IMG/VR virus record: IMGVR_UViG_3300027749_000229 | Coordinates: 1 to 39,759 of that record | Source of the DNA: a virus | Reading direction: 5' to 3' (one strand) | Length of the DNA stretch: 39,759 bases | Shown here: piece by piece, positions 23,927 to 30,316 of the stretch | Numbering within the stretch: the stretch's first letter is position 1 | How the letters are laid out: the number at the start of each line of letters is the position of its first letter | Notes under the pieces: generated by a model | What the model was told of the DNA's origin: nothing | Databases searched by the model: none | The model's input: the letters and a program-made list of their open reading frames with translations, nothing else | Translations under genes and position numbers: made by a program

Positions 23927-24205
23927 GTGAGTAATTTTATCGCTAAAATAGGTAAGTATTGCCTCTGCGGATTCTTCCTTAGAGCAAATTTCCATTAATC
24001 CGTCTAACAAGGAGAATATATTATGAAGTGATGCCTCCATACTTACACCTTCGCGAGAGGGTACATACTCTCCCTCATAGGAAAGAAAGTATTTGCGTAT
24101 GTGAATATACTGCTTACCACGAAATTCATTGACTACTAATTTTAGTTGATAGCCTTTGATTTCATTTTCATAAACTAGTTTTTCGTAATATGGTTCTTCT
24201 GTCAT
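23909..24205 (-). CDS. PC4-like ssDNA-binding / transcription cofactor
   Basis: Protein of 98 aa. The segment YQLKLVVNEFRGKQYIHIRK (19-38), then YFLSYEGEYVPSREGVSM and a helix (LHNIFSLLDGLMEI), matches the PC4/Sub1 domain, which binds single-stranded DNA as a dimer. Phage T5 is known to encode a PC4-fold protein in its early region. Likely roles are transcription control or replication and repair. AAGGAG precedes the ATG, and the start overlaps the stop of a 23-aa frame (ATGA). Confidence 0.75.
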   Translation of the reverse strand: MTEEPYYEKLVYENEIKGYQLKLVVNEFRGKQYIHIRKYFLSYEGEYVPSREGVSMEASLHNIFSLLDGLMEICSKEESAEAILTYFSDKITHLKNLE

Positions 24206-24273
24206 TGATACTCCTTATTAGCTTTAAAGTATTTTTCACACCACTTATTAAACTTATCCCAAAGTGCTTTCAT
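24202..24273 (-). CDS. 23-aa microprotein between HTH and PC4-like genes
   Basis: A 23-codon frame (MKALWDKFNKWCEKYFKANK...) with AGGAG 8 nt before its ATG. Its start overlaps the upstream stop as ATGA (24270-24273) and its stop overlaps the PC4-like start as ATGA (24202-24205). The peptide is an amphipathic Trp/Lys helix. Double overlap plus ribosome site makes translation likely; function unknown. Confidence 0.6.
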   Translation of the reverse strand: MKALWDKFNKWCEKYFKANKEYQ

Positions 24274-24875
24274 ACTCGTACTCCTGCTGTTCGTAAGTGT
24301 TCTAAGGAGGCTAACTCACAAGCCTCTTGATACGCTGACTGTTTCCACTTTTCAGAGAGTAGCCAAACTCGATAAATCCATCCGTGCCGATGGTCATGTT
24401 GCTCTGCGTCGATGCGTGCCACAGAGTCATACCTAGCCGAGTAGACGACTTCTCCAACCTGGAAGCGGTCACGCGTAGCTCCGTCTGGAATAAGTTCAGG
24501 TTTGAAATAGTCGTGAGAGGTTTGTCGAATAGGTACCTCGTACTTCTCTAGTATATGTTTAACAAAGTTACTACCGCGATAGGTAGCCTTGCTAATGGCA
24601 TCAATTGTAGCACCCTCTAGGTATTCCTGAATTACATATACTACTTCGTCTTGAGTTGCAGGCTTACCGCGAAGGTTTGCTCGACGTTGAGCATCTCGTG
24701 CCTTCTTTTCCAAATATTTTTCAACTAGGGAATCCAGGCGAGTTGTATTGTATGCGATGCCTAAAATGGCACACGCATCTTTTTTAGTCATCTTAGGTGT
24801 TGACTCAAATCCTGCAATAACTCGCTCGATGTTAGCGTCTGTTAACAGTTCGTTTTCTTTAGCTGCTCTTGCCAT
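24270..24875 (-). CDS. helix-turn-helix DNA-binding protein (201 aa)
   Basis: Protein of 201 aa with an N-terminal HTH (MTKKDACAILGIAYNTTRLD, 29-48), a second HTH-like segment (ATIDAISKATYRGSNFVKHI) and a C-terminal beta-rich part (FQVGEVVYSARYDSVARID and HDHRHGWIYRVWLL). A transcription or replication regulator is likely; the family is not recognised. Its GC content is higher than that of neighbours. It starts in TAATG overlap with a 52-aa membrane gene and is driven by the promoter at 25054. Confidence 0.65.
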   Translation of the reverse strand: MARAAKENELLTDANIERVIAGFESTPKMTKKDACAILGIAYNTTRLDSLVEKYLEKKARDAQRRANLRGKPATQDEVVYVIQEYLEGATIDAISKATYRGSNFVKHILEKYEVPIRQTSHDYFKPELIPDGATRDRFQVGEVVYSARYDSVARIDAEQHDHRHGWIYRVWLLSEKWKQSAYQEACELASLEHLRTAGVRV

Positions 24876-25033
24876 TATACTAACTCCTCTACAATTCCTA
24901 GCGCTTCTGCAATCAAGAACATTAAACCAGCCGACTTAAATACACCAACAGCTAGTAGTACTGCCGCAATAATGCGACACGCACTTTTAGCAAAACTAAT
25001 AAGCATATGCAATTTAGGGTCGGGCTGTTTCAT
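24875..25033 (-). CDS. 52-aa membrane protein
   Basis: A 52-aa frame with GGAG 6 nt upstream. Residues 11-32 (LISFAKSACRIIAAVLLAVG) and about 34-45 are hydrophobic, suggesting one or two membrane spans. First gene of the operon started by the promoter at 25054-25082; its stop overlaps the next start (TAATG). Unknown function. Confidence 0.65.
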   Translation of the reverse strand: MKQPDPKLHMLISFAKSACRIIAAVLLAVGVFKSAGLMFLIAEALGIVEELV

Positions 25034-25053
25034 ATTATCTCCGTTAAAGAATA

Positions 25054-25082
25054 ATTATAACACTTTAAGGCAAAAATTACAA
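25054..25082 (-). promoter_or_regulatory. sigma70-type promoter
   Basis: TTGTAA, 17-bp spacer, TATAAT on the - strand. Start near 25047, leader of 14 nt including GGAG. Drives the membrane peptide, HTH, microprotein and PC4-like genes. Confidence 0.82.
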
Positions 25083-25083
25083 G

Positions 25084-25356
25084 TTAAGATTTATTGAGGT
25101 ATTCCTTTAACTCTTTGAAACCGCCAATGTGTTGAGTTGCAGGAGCTGCTCCATCAAGACGTTCAAAGATTTGAGGCACTGATTGCACACCTGGTAATAT
25201 TTTTTCTAAATCATGTAAGAATACATACTCAGTATCAGGTTTGTGGGACTGGCCCAAGTCTAGCATTAGTTCTATGTACTCTAGTCCCTTAGACTTGAGT
25301 AGGGCTTTAGACTGCACACAGTAGGGGCAGTTTTCTTTTGAATATACTATAAACAT
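25084..25356 (-). CDS. grx: glutaredoxin
   Basis: Protein of 90 aa with the redox motif CPYC (10-13), a VPQIF segment holding the cis-Pro near residue 59, and HIGGFKEL near 77-84 for glutathione binding. Most likely it reduces the phage class II RNR, whose C-terminal CSTGSC needs a dithiol partner, though the genes are 17 kb apart. It follows a terminator hairpin. Confidence 0.9.
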   Translation of the reverse strand: MFIVYSKENCPYCVQSKALLKSKGLEYIELMLDLGQSHKPDTEYVFLHDLEKILPGVQSVPQIFERLDGAAPATQHIGGFKELKEYLNKS

Positions 25357-25368
25357 AATTGTATAAAT

Positions 25369-25393
25369 AAAAATGGCAGCCTAAGCTGCCATT
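25369..25393 (-). terminator. intrinsic terminator
   Basis: Perfect 9-bp stem AATGGCAGC/GCTGCCATT with a 4-nt loop and five U on the - strand, placed after the 117-aa HTH-type gene and before grx. Confidence 0.85.
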
Positions 25394-25395
25394 AA

Positions 25396-25749
25396 TTACG
25401 CCATTACTTTGGCGAAGTAAGCTGCGGCTTTGCCAGTCAGCTTTGTAAGAATCTCGTCATCCACTTCAGCGCCTTTAGCTTCAATGAGAGCACGCAACTC
25501 TGCAATCTGTGAGTCCTTAGAAACACGAGGAGTACCTGTAGACTTAGAAGTACCGCCTTTGGCAATAGATGTAGAAGCTTCTTTCTTCACATATACACCT
25601 GCCTGTACTAGAATCATACGAACACCGTTTGCACTCTGTTCCATTTCTTCTGCAATTTCTTTAATCAACTCTGTTGAGTTTTCGGGGGTCGGGTCACCTG
25701 CTTTATATGCTTCGATAACTGACTGTTTTTGTTCTTCTGTCCATGCCAT
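25396..25749 (-). CDS. HTH-type DNA-binding protein (117 aa)
   Basis: Protein of 117 aa, similar in style to the D5-like protein at 21330: N-terminal MAWTEEQKQSVIEAY, an HTH-like segment LIKEIAEEMEQSANGVRMIL (29-48), a Ser/Thr/Gly/Lys linker, and an Ala-rich helical end. GC content is above its neighbours and a strong terminator follows, suggesting high expression. Probably binds phage DNA; the target is unknown. Confidence 0.62.
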   Translation of the reverse strand: MAWTEEQKQSVIEAYKAGDPTPENSTELIKEIAEEMEQSANGVRMILVQAGVYVKKEASTSIAKGGTSKSTGTPRVSKDSQIAELRALIEAKGAEVDDEILTKLTGKAAAYFAKVMA

Positions 25750-25761
25750 TTTTAAATTTCC

Positions 25762-26031
25762 TTAGTGGATTTGGTTTCTGTTTACGGGAGTGCCATTAGT
25801 CTGAAGTAAATCTTCAGCTAATATTTTTTCATACATTGCTATATAACAAGTAACAATGTCATATAGTGAGTTTGTAGGTATAGTTGAATTTAATACTGGA
25901 GTATCATCAATTGTTGACTGCTTTACTGCTTCTTCAATTGCAGTTTGATACTGTATACATACTTGTAAATTTTCGTGTAGTGCATTACTATCCCAAAGTC
26001 TAAATTTTCTAGGATTACGTTTTTGTTCCAT
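25762..26031 (-). CDS. hypothetical protein (89 aa)
   Basis: Unrecognised protein beginning MEQKRNPRKFRLWDSN. The frame stays open into the tRNA-Thr gene upstream, but the ATG at 26031, 14 nt after the tRNA 3' end, is the sensible start. The rest is helical (TAIEEAVKQS, IVTCYIAMYEKILAEDLL). It probably depends on processing or translation of the tRNA co-transcript, as no ribosome site is seen. Confidence 0.6.
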   Translation of the reverse strand: MEQKRNPRKFRLWDSNALHENLQVCIQYQTAIEEAVKQSTIDDTPVLNSTIPTNSLYDIVTCYIAMYEKILAEDLLQTNGTPVNRNQIH

Positions 26032-26045
26032 AATTACTACATATG

Positions 26046-26120
26046 TGGTGCCGGATGTTAGAATCGAACTAACGACCTCCCGCTTACAAGGCGGGAGCAC
26101 TACCACTATGCTAATCCGGC
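26046..26120 (-). tRNA. tRNA-Thr(TGT)
   Basis: Acceptor GCCGGAT/ATCCGGC, anticodon stem CCCGC/GCGGG with loop CTTGTAA, T-loop TTCGATT, encoded CCA. Complete cloverleaf. Confidence 0.95.
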
Positions 26121-26121
26121 G

Positions 26122-26397
26122 TTATACTTTTTCCAATTCATTGATCTCAGTCATTTTCTTGGGGTCAAAACGACGATAACTGTGCTTAATGTCAAACTCT
26201 TCTTTTAGAGTATTAATTTCATTAATATAATTATTGTACGCTGAACTCATTAGGGACTCAAATTCAGCTTGGTCTGCTGACTCTAGTTCTGAAATATCCA
26301 GGCCCTCATACATAGTATTAGGGGATACCATCACTAGAAGTGAGCGATAAGAAACTGAACCATCTGCTTTTGCGTATTTAAATGTTAGTGTTTTCAT
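26122..26397 (-). CDS. hypothetical protein (91 aa)
   Basis: Unrecognised protein with a beta N-terminus (TFKYAKADGSVSYRSLLVMV), an acidic centre and a C-terminus with HSYRRFDPKKM. The start of a GSVSYR-type protein next to tRNA genes is common in tailed phages, but I cannot name a family. Served by its own promoter (26426); its stop lies 1 nt before the tRNA-Thr gene, so the two share a transcript. Confidence 0.6.
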   Translation of the reverse strand: MKTLTFKYAKADGSVSYRSLLVMVSPNTMYEGLDISELESADQAEFESLMSSAYNNYINEINTLKEEFDIKHSYRRFDPKKMTEINELEKV

Positions 26398-26425
26398 AGT
26401 TGTTTATTGGGCTGTTTAAGTATAT

Positions 26426-26454
26426 ATTATACCTGTTTAAGCATTACAGTGCAA
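26426..26454 (-). promoter_or_regulatory. sigma70-type promoter
   Basis: TTGCAC, 17-bp spacer, TATAAT on the - strand; start near 26419, 22-nt leader without a clear ribosome site. Confidence 0.8.
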
Positions 26455-26465
26455 CTGCAAATTTT

Positions 26466-26717
26466 TTATTCTTTGGGAAAAAGCCCACTATGTAACGAAC
26501 TTCTAAATCTATCGCTCATAGAGGGGATTATACAACTAAGAAATACTAAAGGAGCTAATATAATTGACATTATAAAAAACACTATATATATTAGTTTTTC
26601 TGCGTCAATCTTACCCATTTCTTCTTTTTCTGTATTCATTACAGGAACTAGTAGTTCCCATACTGCACATACTGCTGTTGTTAAACTGAATAGTAAATAC
26701 CAGTCAATAAAACTCAT
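26466..26717 (-). CDS. membrane protein with two spans (83 aa)
   Basis: Protein of 83 aa with hydrophobic segments at about 5-27 (WYLLFSLTTAVCAVWELLV) and 43-66 (LIYIVFFIMSIILAPLVFL), separated by a charged loop with EKEEMGK. No family recognised. Overlaps the 130-aa gene upstream as ATGA (26714-26717). Confidence 0.6.
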   Translation of the reverse strand: MSFIDWYLLFSLTTAVCAVWELLVPVMNTEKEEMGKIDAEKLIYIVFFIMSIILAPLVFLSCIIPSMSDRFRSSLHSGLFPKE

Positions 26718-27106
26718 GCAAGCGAGCCACTACTTAGGCGAGCACCAATGGAGAAGAAGTTTTTGTCTGCAATCTGGATTTTACTTTTTTGTTGCTCTGG
26801 TCTAGATGCTGATTTCTGAATAGCTAAGGATGCTGTATCTTTATTTGAGCTTAAAATATCTCGATCAAACCTACCTGTAAATAGTTTAACTATTTTAGCC
26901 ATTCTAATCGTAGTGGCACTCCATTCACGTACTACAGGAGTTTTACGTCTGTAATGAATATTAGAGAAGGCTTTCTTTACTTGCTCATTGTTAGGCTGTA
27001 GTTTAAGTTGACGTTCTAGCTTCTTCCTGCGATTAGATTCCCAACGCTTTGAAGTTTTATATGATGCAAAATGACTTTCTGCTGATTTACCACGTTTAAT
27101 TGCCAC
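26714..27106 (-). CDS. basic hypothetical protein (130 aa), GTG start
   Basis: Unrecognised, strongly basic protein (SKRWESNRRKKLERQLKL near 19-36) that could bind nucleic acid. The start is a GTG at 27106 with AAGGA 8-9 nt upstream. It is followed by the membrane gene with an ATGA overlap. It lies just downstream of tRNA-Met and tRNA-Leu. Confidence 0.58.
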   Translation of the reverse strand: MAIKRGKSAESHFASYKTSKRWESNRRKKLERQLKLQPNNEQVKKAFSNIHYRRKTPVVREWSATTIRMAKIVKLFTGRFDRDILSSNKDTASLAIQKSASRPEQQKSKIQIADKNFFSIGARLSSGSLA

Positions 27107-27136
27107 TTAGATTTTCCTTATTAAGATTACAAAATT

Positions 27137-27211
27137 TGGTTCCTGCCCCGGGAGTCGAACCCAGACTGTACGAATTATGAGTTCGCGGCACTACCATTAT
27201 GCTAGACAGGA
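27137..27211 (-). tRNA. tRNA-Met(CAT) or tRNA-Ile2
   Basis: Acceptor TCCTGTC/GGCAGGA, anticodon arm GCGAA-CTCATAA-TTCGT, T-loop TTCGACT, A73 and encoded CCA. First pair T1-A72 is normal. CAT could be elongator Met or lysidine-modified Ile; not decidable by eye. Confidence 0.9.
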
Positions 27212-27216
27212 GATTT

Positions 27217-27299
27217 TGGTACGGGTGACTGGAGTCGAACCAGCACGCATAAAGCGGGAGATTTTAAGTCTCCTGTGTCTACCATTCCACCACACCCGC
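27217..27299 (-). tRNA. tRNA-Leu(TAA)
   Basis: Acceptor GCGGGTG/CACCCGT (G1-T72 as in E. coli tRNA-Leu UAA), anticodon arm GGAGA-CTTAAAA-TCTCC, a true long variable arm (CGC..GCG), encoded CCA. Confidence 0.95.
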
Positions 27300-27304
27300 A
27301 TTAA

Positions 27305-27736
27305 TTATATCGCGTGCCACATAGCTGTAAATGCTTTTTTAACTGCCATGTTAATATCTTCCTGACCATAAAATTCTAACAAGGGCAACTCAATTACTTT
27401 TTGTGAGAAGAATTTTTCTAGGGCCATTTGAGTACCGATTTTACGGCTAAAAGTATCTTCTGGGCTACAAACAGCCACGGCTACTTCTACCATACGGCCA
27501 TACTTATATTGATTAGACTTTTTAAAGGCAACTGTCATACCGCCTTTACGCCACTCGCCTTCTGCACTTTTAATATGTACAATACCAACACCACAAAGTT
27601 TAGCTTTAAGCAACATCTCTTTACGAAGATTATCCTCAGCTAATTTAATATGGTTAATAACATCCTGTACATTAGTGCCATCGTCACGAGCATTTTTGAC
27701 TGTAATCATTGGAAAGGGAAACATAGGGTTTTTCAT
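27305..27736 (-). CDS. hypothetical protein (143 aa)
   Basis: Unrecognised protein of mixed fold with a helical N-terminal third (DVINHIKLAEDNLRKEMLLK) and a beta centre (GVGIVHIKSAEGEWRKGGMTV). It has its own promoter at 27761 and an 18-nt leader. It ends 5 nt before tRNA-Leu, so it is likely co-transcribed with tRNA-Leu and tRNA-Met. Confidence 0.62.
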   Translation of the reverse strand: MKNPMFPFPMITVKNARDDGTNVQDVINHIKLAEDNLRKEMLLKAKLCGVGIVHIKSAEGEWRKGGMTVAFKKSNQYKYGRMVEVAVAVCSPEDTFSRKIGTQMALEKFFSQKVIELPLLEFYGQEDINMAVKKAFTAMWHAI

Positions 27737-27760
27737 AATATAATGTGTTTGTAAGATATA

Positions 27761-27789
27761 ATTATATCAAAATTTGAATAGTATTTCAA
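27761..27789 (-). promoter_or_regulatory. sigma70-type promoter
   Basis: TTGAAA, 17-bp spacer, TATAAT on the - strand; start near 27754. Drives the 143-aa gene and the following tRNAs. Confidence 0.8.
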
Positions 27790-27805
27790 GTATATAATTT
27801 TTAAA

Positions 27806-27840
27806 CTAAAAAGAGGACTAAAGTTGTCTTTAGTCCTCTT
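27806..27840 (-). terminator. intrinsic terminator after hsp20
   Basis: Perfect 13-bp stem AAGAGGACTAAAG/CTTTAGTCCTCTT with a TTGT loop and five U on the - strand. Confidence 0.9.
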
Positions 27841-27853
27841 ATTAAGATTACGA

Positions 27854-28276
27854 TTATAGAATATCTATTGTACGTACTTTTTTGGATTCTGGAACAATAC
27901 GTTTAATTAATACTTGAAGTATTCCATCTTCCAAAGTGGCTGACTTAATCACCATATTTTCTGCAATAGTAAACTGATGATTAAAGTTTCTAGCACTAAG
28001 TGCATGGTGAAGATACTGCGTTTTTGTATCCTCTTTCTCTTTAGAACCTTTTACTGATAGTTTATTATTGTCAATTTCTACTTTAATTTCCGGTTTCTTG
28101 AAACCAGCTACAGCCACTTCAATGATATAATTATCTTCATCAGATTTGATTACGTTGTACGGTGGATAATTTGTAGTTTGTACATATTCTAAGTTATTGA
28201 ATAGTTGGTCAAAACCAATTAAAGCACGATTGAGGTTGGATCCAAAGTTTACTTGACCCACGGTTAGTTCTGTCAT
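27854..28276 (-). CDS. Hsp20 / alpha-crystallin small heat-shock protein
   Basis: From the ATG at 28276 (AAGGAG upstream) the protein is 140 aa: N-term with ALIGFDQLFNNLE as in IbpA, then the alpha-crystallin domain YIIEVAVAGFKKPEIKVEID, LSVKGSKE, and the C-terminal tail with HHALSARNFNHQFTIAENM. It is a holdase chaperone that binds unfolded proteins; phage versions are common and may help virion assembly. The frame is open further upstream to an ATG at 28411 (beginning MDAHNTVTVEEGDRYPLR), giving a possible 185-aa form; the strong ribosome site favours the short one. Confidence 0.9.
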   Translation of the reverse strand: MTELTVGQVNFGSNLNRALIGFDQLFNNLEYVQTTNYPPYNVIKSDEDNYIIEVAVAGFKKPEIKVEIDNNKLSVKGSKEKEDTKTQYLHHALSARNFNHQFTIAENMVIKSATLEDGILQVLIKRIVPESKKVRTIDIL

Positions 28277-28426
28277 ATTTTCTCCTTTTATAAGCAAGAA
28301 CTTTTGGGCAACATGCCCAGGTGCAATCTCATAATGAGCATTGCAAAAATTTGGCGGTCTCAAGGGGTAACGATCCCCTTCTTCAACAGTGACAGTGTTG
28401 TGTGCGTCCATGAACACTTTAAGACC

Positions 28427-28502
28427 TGGAATAGGCGACAGGACTCGAACCTGCATTATGAGGATTTGCAATCCACTGCCTCGCCGTTCAGCGCACGCCT
28501 AT
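28427..28502 (-). tRNA. tRNA-Cys(GCA)
   Basis: Acceptor ATAGGCG/CGCCTAT, anticodon loop TTGCAAA with one T.T mismatch in the stem, T-arm GCAGG/CCTGT, T73 and encoded CCA. Confidence 0.92.
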
Positions 28503-28509
28503 ATATATC

Positions 28510-28585
28510 TGGTGCAACCTCTAGGAATCGAACCTAGTTCACTGGTTCTTCAGACCAGCGCTATGACCACATCAGCTAAAGTTGC
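28510..28585 (-). tRNA. tRNA-Phe(GAA)
   Basis: Acceptor GCAACTT/AGGTTGC, anticodon arm CTGGT-CTGAAGA-ACCAG, T-loop TTCGATT, A73, CCA. Confidence 0.95.
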
Positions 28586-28587
28586 GT

Positions 28588-28662
28588 TGGTACATCCTCA
28601 CGGTTTCGAACCGCGGACCCTCTCCGTGTAAAAGAGACGCTCTACCCCTGAGCTAAGGATGC
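28588..28662 (-). tRNA. tRNA-Val(TAC)
   Basis: Acceptor GCATCCT/AGGATGT, anticodon arm TCTCT-TTTACAC-GGAGA, T-loop TTCGAAA, A73, CCA. Confidence 0.94.
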
Positions 28663-28663
28663 A

Positions 28664-28834
28664 TTAAATAAATCTTTTGAAGAGAACTGCGTCAAATTTG
28701 GCCTGTTCAATAAGCCAACGATCATATTCATCTTTGGGTCTACCACAATTCTTTAAGTAAACTCGGGCAGCTTCATATTGTTGGGCGGCCCAAGCATAGA
28801 ACTGGTCGCCGTGAAATTCTTTTTTACTAAGCAT
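28664..28834 (-). CDS. 56-aa hypothetical protein inside the tRNA cluster
   Basis: A 56-aa frame (begins MLSKKEFHGDQFYAWAAQQY) with protein-like composition, helical, ending 1 nt before tRNA-Val and starting 13 nt after tRNA-Gly. No ribosome site is obvious, so translation may follow tRNA processing. No family recognised. Confidence 0.6.
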   Translation of the reverse strand: MLSKKEFHGDQFYAWAAQQYEAARVYLKNCGRPKDEYDRWLIEQAKFDAVLFKRFI

Positions 28835-28846
28835 AGTATTTTAGAC

Positions 28847-28920
28847 TGGAGCGGGGTAAGGGAATCGAACCCTTGACCGAAGATTGGAAATCTGCTGTTT
28901 TACCATTAAACTAACTCCGC
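28847..28920 (-). tRNA. tRNA-Gly(TCC)
   Basis: Acceptor GCGGAGT/ACCCCGC, anticodon loop TTTCCAA with one C.T mismatch in the stem, T-loop TTCGATT, T73, CCA. Confidence 0.92.
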
Positions 28921-28926
28921 ATTAAT

Positions 28927-29001
28927 TGGTCGATCCTGAGAGAATCGAACTCCCACTCCAACGTTCGTAGCGTTGTGTAATATCCATTTTACTAAAGACC
29001 G
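28927..29001 (-). tRNA. tRNA-Arg(ACG)
   Basis: Acceptor CGGTCTT/AGGATCG, anticodon arm CAACG-CTACGAA-CGTTG, T-loop TTCGATT, A73, CCA. A34 would need host TadA to become inosine. Confidence 0.94.
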
Positions 29002-29002
29002 A

Positions 29003-29097
29003 AAGTGTTTAGGGGTGACCACTGGGAATCGAACCCAGACTAAGAGAATCACAATCTCTGTTGCTAACCGTTACAACATGGCCACGCCTAAACACTT
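29003..29097. repeat. 11-bp inverted repeat extending the tRNA-His acceptor stem
   Basis: AAGTGTTTAGG (29003-29013) and CCTAAACACTT (29087-29097) flank tRNA-His directly. In the precursor the acceptor helix would run 7 bp, one C.C mismatch, then 11 bp. Confidence 0.85.
29014..29085 (-). tRNA. tRNA-His(GTG), no encoded G-1 or CCA
   Basis: Acceptor GTGGCCA/TGGTCAC, anticodon arm AGAGA-TTGTGAT-TCTCT, T-loop TTCGATT, C73. The base at position -1 is C instead of the G-1 expected in bacteria, and CCT follows C73 instead of CCA, so the 3' end must be built after transcription. Confidence 0.85.
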
Positions 29098-29100
29098 AGG

Positions 29101-29174
29101 TGGCAGAGGGACTAGGAATCGAACCTAGGATAGCGGAATCAAAATCCGCGGTTATACCGTTTAACTATCCCCCA
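29101..29174 (-). tRNA. tRNA-Gln(TTG)
   Basis: Acceptor TGGGGGA/TCCCTCT with an open 1-72 pair (weak pair is typical for tRNA-Gln), anticodon arm GCGGA-TTTTGAT-TCCGC, T-stem CTAGG/CCTAG, G73, CCA. Confidence 0.92.
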
Positions 29175-29485
29175 GTATTTAATTTGTTAAAGTAGTTCCA
29201 CCCATATTATCGGAACCATTCACCTTATTATACAAGGCCGGCAAGGTCTCGGTACGTTACTTGGGATTCATCCAGTTGATACGCCCCTGTATACCTCCAC
29301 CGTAAACGGCGATAAGTCGGGAATCGAACCCGCAACTTTCTACTGATTAGTACCTTCGAAGAATACTAATCAGCGTGATTTCTCTTGCTAACACTTTAAC
29401 AAAACTTGGTGTGTGGAAGTGGGTTCGCTCACTCTTTCACTGAAATACATCAGCACCATCACTAATCTGGCTCTCACACATAACT
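29175..29485 (-). ncRNA. structured non-coding region with an orphan T-arm
   Basis: There is no gene in these 311 bases, between tRNA-Met and tRNA-Gln. On the - strand it holds a T-arm-like hairpin CGGG-TTCGATT-CCCG (29318-29332) without a matching 5' acceptor or anticodon arm, a 10-bp hairpin (CTGATTAGTA/TACTAATCAG, near 29341-29371), a 7-bp hairpin TTGTTAA/TTAGCAA and a GTTCC/GGAAC stem near 29202-29225. It could be a tRNA relic, a tRNA split by an insert, or a distinct structured RNA. Confidence 0.4.
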
Positions 29486-29560
29486 TGGTGGTAATGAGTG
29501 GACTCGAACCACTAGCATTCTCCGTATGAAGGAGGTGGACTACCATTGTCCTACATTACC
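29486..29560 (-). tRNA. tRNA-Met(CAT) or tRNA-Ile2
   Basis: Perfect acceptor GGTAATG/CATTACC, anticodon loop TTCATAC, T-stem AGTGG/CCACT, A73, CCA. Identity of CAT (Met or lysidine-Ile) not decidable by eye. Confidence 0.9.
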
Positions 29561-29639
29561 ATATAGAAACACACTGCTTCTGTCTCTGAGGACTTCTGAT
29601 GGACTAGGTCACAGCCTAGGACAGTGTATTTTTATATGG
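29559..29639 (-). repeat. long hairpin spacer joining tRNA-Lys and tRNA-Met
   Basis: CCATATAGAAACACACTG at 29559-29576 pairs with the segment ending at 29639, 17 of 18 positions matching. The arms include the CCA of tRNA-Lys and the first GG of tRNA-Met. An inner hairpin CTAGG/CCTAG lies in the loop. Confidence 0.75.
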
Positions 29640-29711
29640 TAGGGGCACAGGGAATCGAACCCTGATTTACTGGTTAAAAGCCAGTTACTTTAGCCGCTAA
29701 GTTATACCCCC
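29637..29711 (-). tRNA. tRNA-Lys(TTT)
   Basis: Acceptor GGGGGTA/TGCCCCT, anticodon arm ACTGG-CTTTTAA-CCAGT, T-stem CAGGG/CCCTG, A73, CCA. Confidence 0.95.
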
Positions 29712-29762
29712 GGCAGTTTGTCACTCTTGTCACTTGTCATGACAGCTCTCCTTATTATTAAT

Positions 29763-30044
29763 TTACCAAGGCACGTCGCCAAAATATATAGGGCCATAAC
29801 CATGCTCATCTACTTCTTGAACTTCACGAGGGTCATACCCTACTTCTATAGAATCAGCTGAAAACTTATTGGTTAGTGCATCCATTACACTAGCATCAAA
29901 CTTGATACCTTGTGTTTGCATATAACGAAGGTAGTCGTCATCCATAGCAACTATGGAGTCTACACGACAACCACGATACTTACCAAACTGGATAAAGTCT
30001 AGTAAGCCTAATGATTTTTTAATTTCTGCAAACGACTTAGCCAT
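29763..30044 (-). CDS. ExoX-like C-terminal domain / DUF3820-type protein
   Basis: From the ATG at 30044 (right after the upstream TAG) the protein is 93 aa. The segment LDFIQFGKYRGCRVDSIVAM followed by DDDYLRYMQTQGIKF fits the FGKYKG...DYLRWL pattern of the exonuclease X C-terminal / DUF3820 group, usually a small accessory domain of phage exonucleases. The rest is acidic. The longer frame to 30131 overlaps the upstream gene and is not needed. Confidence 0.65.
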   Translation of the reverse strand: MAKSFAEIKKSLGLLDFIQFGKYRGCRVDSIVAMDDDYLRYMQTQGIKFDASVMDALTNKFSADSIEVGYDPREVQEVDEHGYGPIYFGDVPW

Positions 30045-30045
30045 A

Positions 30046-30273
30046 CTAACGTCGCATACTTGCTGCATCAATAGCCTCTTGTTGACTAAAGATAGGTTGT
30101 AGGCAGGACTTATGAATGATTGAAATACCAATCATTTGGTCGCCTGTATACTTAGGTGTTTCTTTTAGGGTACAGTTACCCCCAGGAGTATACAAGCTCG
30201 GAATATCCGTGCGAGTTACTCTAGGTGTAGACATTTGCGGCGAGAGAGATTGGATATTAAATTTCTTTTTCAT
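30046..30273 (-). CDS. hypothetical protein (75 aa), leaderless
   Basis: Unrecognised protein starting MKKKFNIQSLSPQM, with TPGGNCTLKETPKYTGDQMIG in the centre. The promoter at 30280 puts the transcription start exactly on its ATG. It is followed by the ExoX-like gene (TAG then ATG with one base between). Confidence 0.6.
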   Translation of the reverse strand: MKKKFNIQSLSPQMSTPRVTRTDIPSLYTPGGNCTLKETPKYTGDQMIGISIIHKSCLQPIFSQQEAIDAASMRR

Positions 30274-30279
30274 ACTGAT

Positions 30280-30308
30280 ATTATAAAGAATTTTAACTCA
30301 CAGTTCAA
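30280..30308 (-). promoter_or_regulatory. sigma70-type promoter, leaderless
   Basis: TTGAAC, 17-bp spacer, TATAAT on the - strand, 6 nt before the ATG at 30273, so +1 is the A of the start codon. Confidence 0.82.
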
Positions 30309-30316
30309 ATCTAAAT

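Noticed and set aside
25990-26106. Extension of the 89-aa gene through tRNA-Thr
   Set aside because: The extra residues are a read-through of the tRNA gene; the ATG at 26031 is used instead.
28304-28631. Plus-strand frames over the tRNA-Cys, Phe and Val genes
   Set aside because: They are antisense reads of tRNA T-arms (patterns such as RTCIMR or GFEPRTLSV) and not proteins.
29300-29420. Complete tRNA around the T-arm at 29318
   Set aside because: No 5' strand matching CTTATCG was found on either side, so it was listed only as an orphan T-arm.
29559-29639. Hammerhead in the tRNA-Lys/Met spacer
   Set aside because: The plus strand has CTGATGG and lacks the conserved A9 and the GAAA element.
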